Shown: positions 32,287 through 40,194, numbered from the stretch's first letter. The stretch: 40,342 nt of DNA from Oscillospiraceae bacterium (GCA_022792495.1 JAAWBD010000006.1:1-40342); one strand, 5' to 3'. The notes: generated by a model not told the origin, from the letters alone. Numbers and translations are program-made.

Positions 32287-32447
32287 AATCATGTCAGGAG
32301 GGAACAGCACCGGCGAACCCAAGAGAAGAAATAAGGCTTGGGACGTAAGAGCGGAACGGACTTGTAAGGGGAACAGAGGAACCCACAGACACCAGCCACC
32401 GCCGCCGGAGCTGACCACCTCTCAAAAACATGAAGGAGGTACACAGT

Positions 32448-32717
32448 ATGAGTACGCAAGAACTGGAAGCGAAAATCAGGGAGCTGCGACAGCTCCAAAG
32501 CCTCATTGATGAGGCAGAAGCGGAGGCGGAAAGTATCAAGGACGACATTAAGCGTTTAATGGGGCAAGAAGAGGTTTTGCGAGCTGGGGAGTATACCGTG
32601 ACCTGGAAGCCCGTAAAGTCCGCCAGAGTGGACGTGGATGCCCTCAGAAAGGCAATGCCAGATTTGGTATCCCGGTTCACCATTACCAGCACCGCCCGCC
32701 GCTTCTGTGTGGCATGA
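32448..32717 (+). CDS. Gp157-like phage protein
   Basis: 89 residues. A charged coiled coil at about 3-35 (LEAKIRELRQLQSLIDEAEA) is followed by GEYTVTWKPVKSARVDVDAL and RFTITSTARRFCVA. This layout resembles siphovirus Gp157-type proteins found with recombination genes. GGAGG lies 8 bases before ATG at 32448. Overlaps the next gene. Confidence 0.75.
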   Translation: MSTQELEAKIRELRQLQSLIDEAEAEAESIKDDIKRLMGQEEVLRAGEYTVTWKPVKSARVDVDALRKAMPDLVSRFTITSTARRFCVA

Positions 32718-32884
32718 AAAAAGGCAAATGGACAGCAGAAATCTATGTGGAGCTGGAGGGAGTATCCTACACCTTTGAGGAACTAACCCCCAGCACCCAG
32801 CAGCGGATATTCCGGGCGGTAGGCCGGGGGACCCAGCGGGGTAAGCTGACCGAGCGGGACTTTATGGAGGTGGGACATGAATAA
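32714..32884 (+). CDS. small phage protein, 56 residues, unknown
   Basis: Starts MKKGKWTAEIYVELEGVSYT and ends with GKLTERDFMEVGHE. Its ATG overlaps the Gp157-like stop (ATGA), and its end overlaps the mini-RecA start. Basic in the middle. Too short for me to classify. Translation is strongly supported by the two overlaps. Confidence 0.7.
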   Translation: MKKGKWTAEIYVELEGVSYTFEELTPSTQQRIFRAVGRGTQRGKLTERDFMEVGHE

Positions 32885-33566
32885 GGCTTTGGAACATGCC
32901 ATGTGTTGCCTGAATATGGAGTTCGGAGAGGGGACAATCAAACGGGCTTCAGAGTGCACCCCGGCTTACTGGCGGACATACTCCACCGGGAACGCTCAAC
33001 TTGATGCCGCTCTCGGTATTGACGGCTTACCCGCGGGGAAGATCGTGGAGATATACGGCCCGGACTACACGGGAAAGACCTCCCTTGCCCTCCAGATCGC
33101 CCGTCAGGTGGACAACGCCCTTTACATAGACGCAGATTATGGCCTGAATCCCAACTACGCCCGGGGGCTATATCTGGCCCATGTGGACACGCTGGAGGGG
33201 GCCTTGAAGATGGTGGAGACAGCAGCAAGGGCTTTTGACCTGGTGGTCATTGACACTCTGACGGCCCTTCCCACGGCTCAACAGGCGGAAGCACGGATGG
33301 ATAACTACTCCGGGGCAGAATCTCAGGCCAAGGTACTTTCCCGTTGCCTCCCCCGGATCATCCCCACACTGTCCCGGTATGGCTGTACTCTTGTGCTGGT
33401 AAACCAGGTACGGGAGAAATCTGCGGTATGCTTTGGCAACCCGGAACACAGCACGGGAGGGCGGGCGTTGAAGCATTATGCCGCCGTTCGCCTGGAAGTA
33501 CGACAGGGCAGAATGACAGTGACGAAAAATAAATGCGCTCCAGCATGCGGAAAGGTGGCGGCATGA
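32877..33566 (+). CDS. minimal RecA-like recombinase
   Basis: 229 residues, against about 350 for RecA. Walker A GPDYTGKTS (about 60-68), IDADYGLNP in place of RecA IDAEHALDP, Walker B LVVIDTLTAL, LVLVNQVREK with the conserved Gln, and FGNPEHSTGGRALKHYA. It ends after TVTKNKCAPACG, losing the RecA C-terminal domain, and the N-terminal helix is shortened. Position in an operon with Gp157-like and Lar-like genes suggests element recombination or replication. The region of the catalytic Glu holds Asp. Confidence 0.88.
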   Translation: MNKALEHAMCCLNMEFGEGTIKRASECTPAYWRTYSTGNAQLDAALGIDGLPAGKIVEIYGPDYTGKTSLALQIARQVDNALYIDADYGLNPNYARGLYLAHVDTLEGALKMVETAARAFDLVVIDTLTALPTAQQAEARMDNYSGAESQAKVLSRCLPRIIPTLSRYGCTLVLVNQVREKSAVCFGNPEHSTGGRALKHYAAVRLEVRQGRMTVTKNKCAPACGKVAA

Positions 33567-33766
33567 TGGATGAATTGAAAAACTGCCCCTTCTGTGGAGG
33601 GCACGCCGATCTTGCATTATTCGATGGTCGATATGGCCCGTTTATCTATGCTGAATGTGAAATGTGCGGAGCATCGTCTAAGCGATTCCGGGCCTCAAAA
33701 AAAGATGATGTTTGGGAAAGCAGAGCGGCACGACAGGCGACGCATTTTTGGAACCAGCGGGAATAG
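33563..33766 (+). CDS. Lar-like zinc-finger protein
   Basis: 67 residues. LKNCPFCGGHADLALFD is the Lar-family start (restriction alleviation proteins), with a second AECEMCGASS pair and a closing ATHFWNQRE. Four Cys likely bind one zinc. ATG overlaps the mini-RecA stop. Lar proteins of Rac prophage protect DNA from type I restriction; the role is not proven here. Confidence 0.82.
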   Translation: MMDELKNCPFCGGHADLALFDGRYGPFIYAECEMCGASSKRFRASKKDDVWESRAARQATHFWNQRE

Positions 33767-33775
33767 GAGGATACT

Positions 33776-34945
33776 ATGGCAAGATCAGCAGCAGGAGCCG
33801 GCACGATCCGCAAGAAAACTGTCACCCGCTCGGGGAAGCCATACACATATTGGGAGGCCCGATACACCGTTGGATATGACCCCGGCACCGGTAGACAGAT
33901 ACAGCGAAGCATTACGGGCAAGACCCAGAAGGAAGTTGCCCAGAAGCTGAAGGCCGTAACCGCCGCTATTGACGCCGGGACGTATATACCCCCCAGTAAA
34001 ATGACCGTGGGGGAATGGCTGGATATATGGCAGCAGGACTACCTGGGCGGTGTAAAGCCCAGGACGGTTGACTCATACAAAACCACAGTCAGAGTCCACA
34101 TTAAGCCGGCACTCGGCAAGATAAAGCTGGAAACCTTGACCGCCCACACCGTCCAGAGCTTCTACAACGGACTTTCGGAGAGGCTATCCCCTAAGAGCGT
34201 AAAGAACGTCCACGGAGTCCTTCACCGGGCATTGTCTCAAGCTGTTAGGATAGGGTATATTCGCTTTAACCCTGCGGACGCTTGCGAATTGCCACGGATA
34301 GAGAAGAAGGAGTTGCGCCCGCTCGATGAAAAAGAGAGCCGGGCTTTTCTGGAGGCCATTCAGGGCCACCGCTTTGAGACCCTTTACAAGATGACACTAT
34401 TTACAGGCTTACGGGAAGGGGAAGTGCTGGGCCTAAAGTGGGACAGAGTAGACTTTCAGCGGGGGACGATTCTTATTGACCGACAGCTCCAGCAGCCTCG
34501 CCAGGGGAGCCGTGACTATTTCCTTGCGTCCACCAAGAGTGGCAAGGCAAGAACAGTTACCCCGGCCCCTTGGGTCATGGATCTGCTGAAACATCATGGA
34601 GCGGCCCAGGCAAAACAGCGTTTGAAAGTGGGAACCCTCTGGGCTGGGGAAGATTACGTCTTTACTGACGAATTGGGGCACCATCTGACCCAACCTGCAG
34701 TATACCACGCATACAAAAAGGTCGTTGCCTCCATTGGACGCCCTGACGCACGCTTCCATGATCTACGCCATTCCTACGCCGTTGCCGCTATTCGAGCAGG
34801 GGACGATATCAAAACAGTTCAGGGGAACTTAGGACATGCTACTGCCTCATTTACTCTTGACGTGTACGGACATGTTACGGATCAGATGAAGCAGGACAGC
34901 GCACAGCGGATGGAGGGATACATCAAGCGGGTTTTGGGCCTCTGA
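33776..34945 (+). CDS. int: tyrosine integrase of the element
   Basis: 389 residues. N-terminal arm-binding domain (AP2-like, about 10-60: YTYWEARYTVGYDPGTGR), core-binding SAM-like domain (about 75-165) and catalytic domain. Catalytic Arg in FTGLREGEVLGL, HxxR in FHDLRHSYAV, second His in LGHATASFTL and the Tyr in DVYGHV are visible. It lies next to the intact tRNA at attR. AGGAGG just ahead of the ATG. Confidence 0.95.
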   Translation: MARSAAGAGTIRKKTVTRSGKPYTYWEARYTVGYDPGTGRQIQRSITGKTQKEVAQKLKAVTAAIDAGTYIPPSKMTVGEWLDIWQQDYLGGVKPRTVDSYKTTVRVHIKPALGKIKLETLTAHTVQSFYNGLSERLSPKSVKNVHGVLHRALSQAVRIGYIRFNPADACELPRIEKKELRPLDEKESRAFLEAIQGHRFETLYKMTLFTGLREGEVLGLKWDRVDFQRGTILIDRQLQQPRQGSRDYFLASTKSGKARTVTPAPWVMDLLKHHGAAQAKQRLKVGTLWAGEDYVFTDELGHHLTQPAVYHAYKKVVASIGRPDARFHDLRHSYAVAAIRAGDDIKTVQGNLGHATASFTLDVYGHVTDQMKQDSAQRMEGYIKRVLGL

Positions 34946-34952
34946 AAGCTGG

Positions 34953-34974
34953 TAAGGGAAAACTTAAGGGAAAA
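34953..34974. repeat. right arm-type repeats
   Basis: TAAGGGAAAA at 34953-34962 and 34965-34974, starts 12 bases apart, as at the left end. Confidence 0.75.
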
Positions 34975-34999
34975 CACCCTTGAAAAGGGCGTGAAAAGG

Positions 35000-35030
35000 C
35001 CCCGTAACCATTGCGGTTACGGGGTTCTTT
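35000..35030. terminator. terminator of integrase, and of tRNA-Pro in the integrated state
   Basis: CCCCGTAAC / GTTACGGGG (35000-35008 with 35016-35024), then TTCTTT on the plus strand and CCTTTTC on the minus strand. Confidence 0.8.
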
Positions 35031-35032
35031 CT

Positions 35033-35055
35033 TGGTCGGAGTGGCGGGATTCGAA
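35033..35055. repeat. attR core within tRNA-Pro
   Basis: 23 bases identical to attL at 27870-27892; here they are the 3' end of the complete tRNA gene. Confidence 0.95.
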
Positions 35056-35109
35056 CCCGCGGCCTCTTGGTCCCGAACCAAGCGCGATACCAAGCTTCGC
35101 CACACCCCG
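35033..35109 (-). tRNA. tRNA-Pro (anticodon CGG)
   Basis: 77 bases with encoded CCA. Acceptor CGGGGTG pairs with CACTCCG (one G-U), anticodon stem CTTGG/CCAAG encloses loop TTCGGGA, T-loop GGTTCGAATCC. The anticodon CGG reads CCG. A consensus promoter lies upstream. The element has inserted in its 3' end and restored it. Confidence 0.95.
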
Positions 35110-35122
35110 AAACGTATTTGCT

Positions 35123-35151
35123 ATTATAGCGATATCGAAATGGAATGTCAA
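35123..35151 (-). promoter_or_regulatory. consensus promoter of tRNA-Pro
   Basis: TTGACA (35146-35151), 17 bases, TATAAT (35123-35128): a perfect sigma-A promoter. Confidence 0.92.
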
Positions 35152-35176
35152 GCCCCGGAATAGAGGACACGCCTGC

Positions 35177-35203
35177 ATAGTTCTCTTCCGGAAATCATAG
35201 ACT
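35177..35203 (+). promoter_or_regulatory. sigma-E-like promoter of spoIVFA-spoIVFB
   Basis: ATA (35177-35179), 16 bases, CATAGACT (35196-35203), one mismatch to the sigma-E -10 CATACAnT. In Bacillus the spoIVF operon is sigma-E controlled. Confidence 0.55.
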
Positions 35204-35229
35204 GTCCCATGACAAAGGAGTGGGACAAT

Positions 35230-36198
35230 ATGGAAAAAGCAGCAGGACGGCGGGTTTACCGCCGGGGAAGAGGAGAGAGAGTAGCGCTGGGGGAGCGGGA
35301 GAAACGGCGGCTGATTCAGCTTGGGGTGTGCCTAGCGCTTTTCCTGACCGTGTTTTTCGCCAAAGGGGTGGACAGGCTGGGGGAGCTACGCACCGATCTG
35401 AGCCGGATACTGCAAAATGATGTGGATTTTAAGACCATCTTTGCGGACGTGGGGTGGGCGCTGACCTCAGGACAGCCTGTGGGGAGGACGCTGAATGAGC
35501 TGTGGGTGGCGGTGTTTCTGCCCGAGGAGAGAGCGGCCCCCGAGAGCTGGGATGAAGGGCCTCTTTACCGCGAGGCCAGACGGGAGCTCAGCGGCGCGAG
35601 CGGGAGCTCCGCCCGGCTTTTAGGCGGAGTTAGGAGGGAGGCCTTGCCGGAGGATCCCATGGCCGCCAGTGGGAGCAGACAGGCAGCGGAGCCGGAGCCA
35701 CAGCCCGTGGAGACGCCGGAGGCGGAGCCTGCTGTGGTCTATATGGATTATTCCGGCCCAGCGCTGCCGGACAACACCACCATGGATCGGTATGCTCTGG
35801 GGGTGGGGGAGACGGTGAACCCGGTGAGCACAGCGGTGACCTCAGACTTTGGCTGGCGGGAGCACCCTATCTCCGGGGGAGAGAAATTTCATTTTGGGGT
35901 GGATCTGCGGGCGGAGGAGGGAACCACGGTTCACGCTTTTGCGGCGGGGACGGTGGATTATATTGGGGAAAGCGATATCTATGGTCAGTACCTCCAGCTC
36001 CGTCATGACAACGGGGTGACCTCCTTCTACGCTCATTGCTCCAAGCTCTGCGTCCAGAAGGGACAGTGGGTAACGGCGGGAGATAAGGTGGCGGAATCGG
36101 GAGCTACCGGGGATGTGACAGGCCCCCACCTCCACTTTGAGATGAAGAAGGATGGGGTGCGGCTCAATCCGGCCTACTATCTTGATCTTTCGTCATGA
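35230..36198 (+). CDS. spoIVFA: SpoIVFA-like M23 peptidase-domain protein
   Basis: 322 residues. A basic N-terminal part, one membrane helix at about 35-50, a low-complexity middle, and a LytM/M23 domain from about 205. The zinc and catalytic residues are intact in form: HFGVDL (HxxxD) and GPHLHFEM (HxH). Overlaps a SpoIVFB-type protease gene, so it most likely inhibits or positions that protease on the forespore side. AAAGGAG lies about 9 bases before ATG at 35230; the sigma-E-like promoter starts RNA downstream of the earlier ATG at 35209. Confidence 0.82.
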   Translation: MEKAAGRRVYRRGRGERVALGEREKRRLIQLGVCLALFLTVFFAKGVDRLGELRTDLSRILQNDVDFKTIFADVGWALTSGQPVGRTLNELWVAVFLPEERAAPESWDEGPLYREARRELSGASGSSARLLGGVRREALPEDPMAASGSRQAAEPEPQPVETPEAEPAVVYMDYSGPALPDNTTMDRYALGVGETVNPVSTAVTSDFGWREHPISGGEKFHFGVDLRAEEGTTVHAFAAGTVDYIGESDIYGQYLQLRHDNGVTSFYAHCSKLCVQKGQWVTAGDKVAESGATGDVTGPHLHFEMKKDGVRLNPAYYLDLSS

Positions 36199-36800
36199 GA
36201 GGTCGGCGGCTGGAGATCAGCGGAGGAGCGCTGGTGGTGCTGGCTCTGCTGTACTATCTGGACGATAGGGGGGTGACCCTCTGGGTTCTGCTGGCCTGTC
36301 TGTTTCATGAGCTGGGCCATTGGGGGGCCATCCGCTTATTGGGAGGGCGGGTGGTTCGGCTGCGGCTCAGCTGTGCGGGGGCGGAGCTGCGGCTGTCATC
36401 GGCCCATCCTTTGACACCTCTTGGGACGGCACTGGCGGCCCTGGCGGGGCCGGGGATCAATCTGCTGCTGGCTTGGGGGAGCGGGCTGCTGGCCCGGCAT
36501 GGATGGGGGGGGCGGCTCTATGTGTTTGTGGGGATCAATCTGGGGCTGGCCCTGTTCAATCTGCTGCCTGCCGGATGGCTGGACGGAGGCAGAGCCTTGG
36601 CGGGGGTGCTGGCCGGACTGGGCAGAGAGGAGCTGGGGGAGCGGGTGACGGCCCTCTGCTCTGACGGGGCGGCGGCGGTACTGCTGGGACTTGGGCTGAT
36701 GCTCCTATGGGAGAGCGGGGGACGGAACTTTACTCTGCTGATCGCAGGGCTCTGGCTGGCGGCGGCTGGGCGAAAGGAGAGAGGGGCGCTATACCTGTAA
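36195..36800 (+). CDS. spoIVFB: SpoIVFB-like M50 site-2 protease
   Basis: 201 residues, mostly membrane, with about six helices. The zinc motif HELGH is at about 37-41, and the second motif LFNLLPAGWLDGGRAL near 115-130 supplies the Asp. SpoIVFB cuts pro-sigma-K inside the mother-cell membrane during sporulation. The ATG overlaps the stop of spoIVFA. Shorter than the Bacillus protein (about 290), so the C-terminal CBS domain seems absent. Confidence 0.85.
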   Translation: MRGRRLEISGGALVVLALLYYLDDRGVTLWVLLACLFHELGHWGAIRLLGGRVVRLRLSCAGAELRLSSAHPLTPLGTALAALAGPGINLLLAWGSGLLARHGWGGRLYVFVGINLGLALFNLLPAGWLDGGRALAGVLAGLGREELGERVTALCSDGAAAVLLGLGLMLLWESGGRNFTLLIAGLWLAAAGRKERGALYL

Positions 36801-36827
36801 AAAGAGGCGGAAAAAAGAAAATTTTAC

Positions 36828-36856
36828 TTGCATCCGGCGGGGAGTTGTGATAAAAT
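36828..36856 (+). promoter_or_regulatory. promoter of rplS
   Basis: TTGCAT (36828-36833), 17 bases, TAAAAT (36851-36856). Confidence 0.65.
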
Positions 36857-36862
36857 ACCTCA

Positions 36863-36956
36863 GTCTGAATAACGGGTGTTCCGCTGCGGCGCTTTCCCCC
36901 AAGGTGAGAGAGCTTAAAAACCGGAATGAACGCCTATAAATTAGGAGGAAACAAAA
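36863..36956 (+). promoter_or_regulatory. 5' leader of rplS, possible L19 autoregulatory RNA
   Basis: About 95 transcribed bases before the L19 gene contain TTCCG-type and CGGAA-type pairing segments around an A-rich loop. An L19 leader is known in Firmicutes; this is suggested by position and not proven by sequence. Confidence 0.45.
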
Positions 36957-37298
36957 ATGGATCTTATGCAGGCTTTTACCGCCAAGTACGTGAAGGAAGA
37001 GCCCCCCAAGGCCAACATCGGCGACACCGTCCGGGTGCACGTGAGGGTCAAGGAGGGCAGCCGGGAGCGTATCCAGGTGTTCGAAGGCACCGTCATTGCC
37101 AAGAAGCACGGTGGCATAGATGAGAGCATCACCGTCCGCCGCATCTCCTATGGTGTTGGCGTGGAGAAGGTGTTCCCCCTCCATGCTCCTGCCGTGGAGA
37201 AGATCGAGCTTGTCCGCAAGGGCAAGGTTCGCCGGGCGAAGCTCTACTATCTGCGCGACCGCGTGGGCAAGGGCGCCAAGCTGAAGGAGAAGCTGTAA
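36957..37298 (+). CDS. rplS: ribosomal protein bL19
   Basis: 113 residues, full length. The family pattern is clear: [52 protein letters not shown], and the basic end [17 protein letters not shown]. bL19 is at the 30S-50S interface. AGGAGG stands 7-8 bases before the ATG. Transcribed alone between promoter and terminator. Confidence 0.97.
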   Translation: MDLMQAFTAKYVKEEPPKANIGDTVRVHVRVKEGSRERIQVFEGTVIAKKHGGIDESITVRRISYGVGVEKVFPLHAPAVEKIELVRKGKVRRAKLYYLRDRVGKGAKLKEKL

Positions 37299-37314
37299 GT
37301 CTGAAAAACCATTC

Positions 37315-37344
37315 AAAAAAGGAGCGGGTGACCGCTCCTTTTTT
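37315..37344 (+). terminator. intrinsic terminator of rplS
   Basis: GGAGCGG (37321-37327) / CCGCTCC (37332-37338) with A6 before and T6 after. Confidence 0.9.
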
Positions 37345-37368
37345 GTACCACTTGAGGGGGGGAAAGAC

Positions 37369-37827
37369 ATGGAGGGGATCCGGCTGGTGAGGCTCCGTCA
37401 GGAGCCGGAGCGGAGAGAGGCCATGGCCCGGTGGTTTCATGAGAGATGGGGGATTCCCCAGGAAGTCTACGAGGAGAGTATGGCGAAATGCCTGACGGGT
37501 CAGGCCGCCGTGCCCCAGTGGTATCTTTTGGTGGAGGGGGAGGCTGTTGCAGCCGGGGCAGGGGTCATTGAGAACGACTTTCATGACCGGCCTGATCTGC
37601 GGCCCAATCTCTGCGCACTTTACGTGGAGGCCTGCTGCCGGAGGAAGGGGCTGGCCCGCAGATTGTTGGACGAGGTGCGCAGGGACATGGGGAGGTTGGG
37701 GGAGGAGCGACTCTATCTGGTCACTGACCATGTTGGCTTCTATGAGAAATGCGGATGGGAGTTTTTGACCCTGGTGAGTGATTTGGAGGGTCAGCCTGAG
37801 AGGATGTATACGGCAAAAACCGATTGA
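37369..37827 (+). CDS. GNAT family N-acetyltransferase
   Basis: 152 residues. The acetyl-CoA site segment CALYVEACCRRKGLARRLLDEV matches the R/Q-x-x-G-x-A pattern, and the ending GFYEKCGWEFL is the usual beta-bulge motif. A ribosome site GGGGG precedes the ATG. Substrate unknown. The end nearly meets the convergent TraX-like gene. Confidence 0.85.
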   Translation: MEGIRLVRLRQEPERREAMARWFHERWGIPQEVYEESMAKCLTGQAAVPQWYLLVEGEAVAAGAGVIENDFHDRPDLRPNLCALYVEACCRRKGLARRLLDEVRRDMGRLGEERLYLVTDHVGFYEKCGWEFLTLVSDLEGQPERMYTAKTD

Positions 37828-37834
37828 AGGCTTT

Positions 37835-38590
37835 TCAAATGGCGAAAAGTTGTGTATAATGTTGTATCAGACCCAAAATGAGCAGATGGGCTGGGTAAAA
37901 AGCGTACCAGAGATACTTCAGCCCCCGGCGGTCAGTACCCTTTTTTCCATTGTAGAGAAGGGTAAGCCCCACGCCCAGCAGGGGCCCCAGGCCATTGAGG
38001 AGGAACATGCTCAGGCGGAAGCCCTCGGTCAGATGCAGATAGAGCAGCCGCCAACGGCTGGCGGGATAGAGGAACAGCCAAAGAAGGGCCTTTTTCTCCG
38101 TGGGCCACTGTTCGGTAAGGTAGAAGGCCAGAATGAACAGGATATACCGGCCACCGCCTTCGAAGGGGGAGAGCGTCCAGGACAGGATCACCGCCAGGGC
38201 CGCCAGCAGATAGCCAAGGCGAGGCCGCCTTTCATTTCCCCAGTCTATAAGACGAAGAGTGAGAAGCCCGGTAAGCTGGGTGAAGATGATGTTTCCATGG
38301 TTTCCGAACAGCAGGTGATAGGGCCATTCCGCCAGACAGGCGAACACCAACAGCCGCAGGGCATATCGCCGCCAGTTCTTCGTATGGCGGTACCCCTGGG
38401 CCACTGACCAGAGGAAGATAGGGGCGGCGATGCGGCCAATGTAGTGGGAGGCGTGGAACAGCCCTTCGAACAGTTCTGCAGAGATGTTGGGAAACAGCTC
38501 TGGCAGGAGCAGGACTGGGGGATAGACGTAAGCCACATGGTCGTAGAGCATTGACAATAGAGCGATGAGCTTTAATGTGAAGGAACTCAT
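37835..38590 (-). CDS. TraX-like membrane protein
   Basis: 251 residues with about seven to eight membrane segments. It begins LKLIALLSMLYDHVAY and contains GRIAAPIFLWSVAQGYRHT and LWYAFYPAHLLILGLI, as in TraX family proteins; TraX of F plasmid acetylates pilin, but chromosomal homologs have no known substrate. AAAGGAGG is present, about 10 bases before the ATG. A CCTCC/GGAGG hairpin can form around the ribosome site. Confidence 0.85.
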   Translation of the reverse strand: MSSFTLKLIALLSMLYDHVAYVYPPVLLLPELFPNISAELFEGLFHASHYIGRIAAPIFLWSVAQGYRHTKNWRRYALRLLVFACLAEWPYHLLFGNHGNIIFTQLTGLLTLRLIDWGNERRPRLGYLLAALAVILSWTLSPFEGGGRYILFILAFYLTEQWPTEKKALLWLFLYPASRWRLLYLHLTEGFRLSMFLLNGLGPLLGVGLTLLYNGKKGTDRRGLKYLWYAFYPAHLLILGLIQHYTQLFAI

Positions 38591-38690
38591 TTTTTGGATA
38601 CCTCCTTTTGTTGTGGAGGTATTATAGGGGATAGTTCTTACAGAAAATTGGACATTTTTCCGACAAATTTCTTACAATGGAGGCGGGCCT

Positions 38691-39563
38691 ATGAATATCC
38701 AATGGTACCCCGGCCATATGACCAAGACAAGAAGGCAGATTGAGGCGGATCTGGGGCAGGTGGATATGGTGGCCGAGATCATCGACGCCCGGATCCCTGT
38801 GGCCTCCCGGAATCCGGACATTGACGGAATATGCGGCGGAAAGCCCCGGCTTATCGTACTCAACCGGGCGGATCAGGCGGATCTTGAGGGAAACCGGGCC
38901 TGGGGAAAGTATTTCCGGGGAAAAGGCTACGCCGTTATGGAGACCGACGCCAAGACCGGCAAGGGGGTGGGACAGTTTGCCGCTGCCTCCCGGGAGCTAC
39001 TTCGGGAGCAGATCGAAAAATGGCGTGCCAAGGGTTTGGTGGGGCGGCCTGTCCGGGCTATGGTGGTGGGGGTTCCCAATGTGGGGAAATCCACCTTTAT
39101 TAACCAGGTGGCCAAGCGAAAATCCGCCAAGGCGGGAGACCGGCCGGGGGTGACCCGGGGCAAGCAGTGGGTCACAGTGGATCAGGGAATGTCCCTTCTG
39201 GATACCCCCGGTATCCTCTGGCCTAAGTTTGAGGATGAGCGGGTAGGGCTCCATCTGGCCTACACCGGGGCGGTAAAGGATGACATCATGGATGTGGAGA
39301 CCCTGGCCTGCCGGCTGATGGACGATATGGCACAGCGGTACCCTCTGGCCCTTACGGAACGATATAGGCTTGAGATCTCCCCGAAGGGGGCGGGGATGGA
39401 CTCAGTGGCCTACGGATATGAGCTTCTCCAGGCTGCCGGAGCCAAGCGGGGGTTTCGGATCTCCGGCGGGGATGTGGACACAGAGCGGATGGCCCACATC
39501 CTTTTGGATGAGCTGCGGGGAGGAAAGCTTGGACGCTTTACACTGGAGTGGCCGGAAGGATAG
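38691..39563 (+). CDS. ylqF: ribosome biogenesis GTPase YlqF/RbgA
   Basis: 290 residues. Circularly permuted GTPase motifs: G4 as LNRAD (about 57-61), G1 GVPNVGKST (about 126-134), G3 DTPG (about 167-170), and the N-terminal WYPGHMTK. It matures the 50S subunit in Bacillus, where it follows rplS; here GNAT and TraX genes lie between. Confidence 0.95.
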   Translation: MNIQWYPGHMTKTRRQIEADLGQVDMVAEIIDARIPVASRNPDIDGICGGKPRLIVLNRADQADLEGNRAWGKYFRGKGYAVMETDAKTGKGVGQFAAASRELLREQIEKWRAKGLVGRPVRAMVVGVPNVGKSTFINQVAKRKSAKAGDRPGVTRGKQWVTVDQGMSLLDTPGILWPKFEDERVGLHLAYTGAVKDDIMDVETLACRLMDDMAQRYPLALTERYRLEISPKGAGMDSVAYGYELLQAAGAKRGFRISGGDVDTERMAHILLDELRGGKLGRFTLEWPEG

Positions 39564-39567
39564 GGAG

Positions 39568-40194
39568 ATGGACTGTATGAGTCTTTGGGAATATGAGGAG
39601 GAGTGCTGGGCGCAAGGCCACGCTCTGGTCTGCGGCTGTGACGAGGCGGGGGCAGGGCCCTTGGCGGGGCCTGTGTATGCCGCGGCTGTGCTTCTGCCCC
39701 GGTATATAGACATACCCGGCCTTGATGACTCCAAGCAGCTTACAGAGAAGCGCCGTGAAGGGCTTTTCCCTGTCATTCAGGAGCGGGCGGAGGCTTGGGC
39801 GGTGGCTTTTGTGGAGGCGGAGGAGATCGACGCCACCGATATCCTCAGCGCCCGGATGAAGGCGATGCAAAGGGCGGTGGATGGCTTGGAGATTCCGCCT
39901 GACTTTGCCCTTATTGACGGAAACCGGGACAAGGGGCGGTCGGCTGCCATCACCGTGCCTCACTGCTGTGTTATAAAGGGAGACAGCTTTTCGGCCTCTA
40001 TCGCCGCGGCCTCTATTTTGGCCAAGGTGAGCCGGGATCGCTTTATGGTGGAGATGGCGGAAAGGTATCCGGAATATGGGTTTGAACAGCATAAGGGTTA
40101 TGGAACCAAGTACCACTACGAGATGCTGGACAAATATGGGCCCAGCCCTATCCACCGGAGAACCTTTTTGAAGAAATGGGAGGAGAGAAGATGA
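39568..40194 (+). CDS. rnhB: ribonuclease HII
   Basis: 208 residues. Catalytic DE in CGCDEAGAGPLAGPVYAAAV and Asp in DDSKQLTEKRRE, plus later ALIDGNRD and the GDSFSASIAAASILAKVSRD segment. It cuts RNA in RNA-DNA hybrids. Start ATG 39568 (alternatively 39577). Four bases after ylqF; overlaps yraN. Confidence 0.95.
   Translation: MDCMSLWEYEEECWAQGHALVCGCDEAGAGPLAGPVYAAAVLLPRYIDIPGLDDSKQLTEKRREGLFPVIQERAEAWAVAFVEAEEIDATDILSARMKAMQRAVDGLEIPPDFALIDGNRDKGRSAAITVPHCCVIKGDSFSASIAAASILAKVSRDRFMVEMAERYPEYGFEQHKGYGTKYHYEMLDKYGPSPIHRRTFLKKWEERR

Larger units (their letters stand above)
27870..35055. mobile_element. 7.2-kb integrative element in tRNA-Pro
   Basis: Bounded by a 23-base duplication of the tRNA-Pro(CGG) 3' end, with an integrase gene next to the intact tRNA copy and paired 10-base arm-type repeats near each end. 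It carries repressor, HTH proteins, a nuclease, a sigma-like factor, a HicBA module and a mini-RecA operon. No capsid, tail, terminase or conjugation gene was seen. It may be a phage remnant, a satellite, or an integrating plasmid-like element. Confidence 0.93.

Noticed and set aside
32291-32509. 72-residue ORF before the Gp157-like gene
   Set aside because: No ribosome site at usual distance, Pro/Arg/Thr-rich composition, and overlap with the better-supported gene at 32448.
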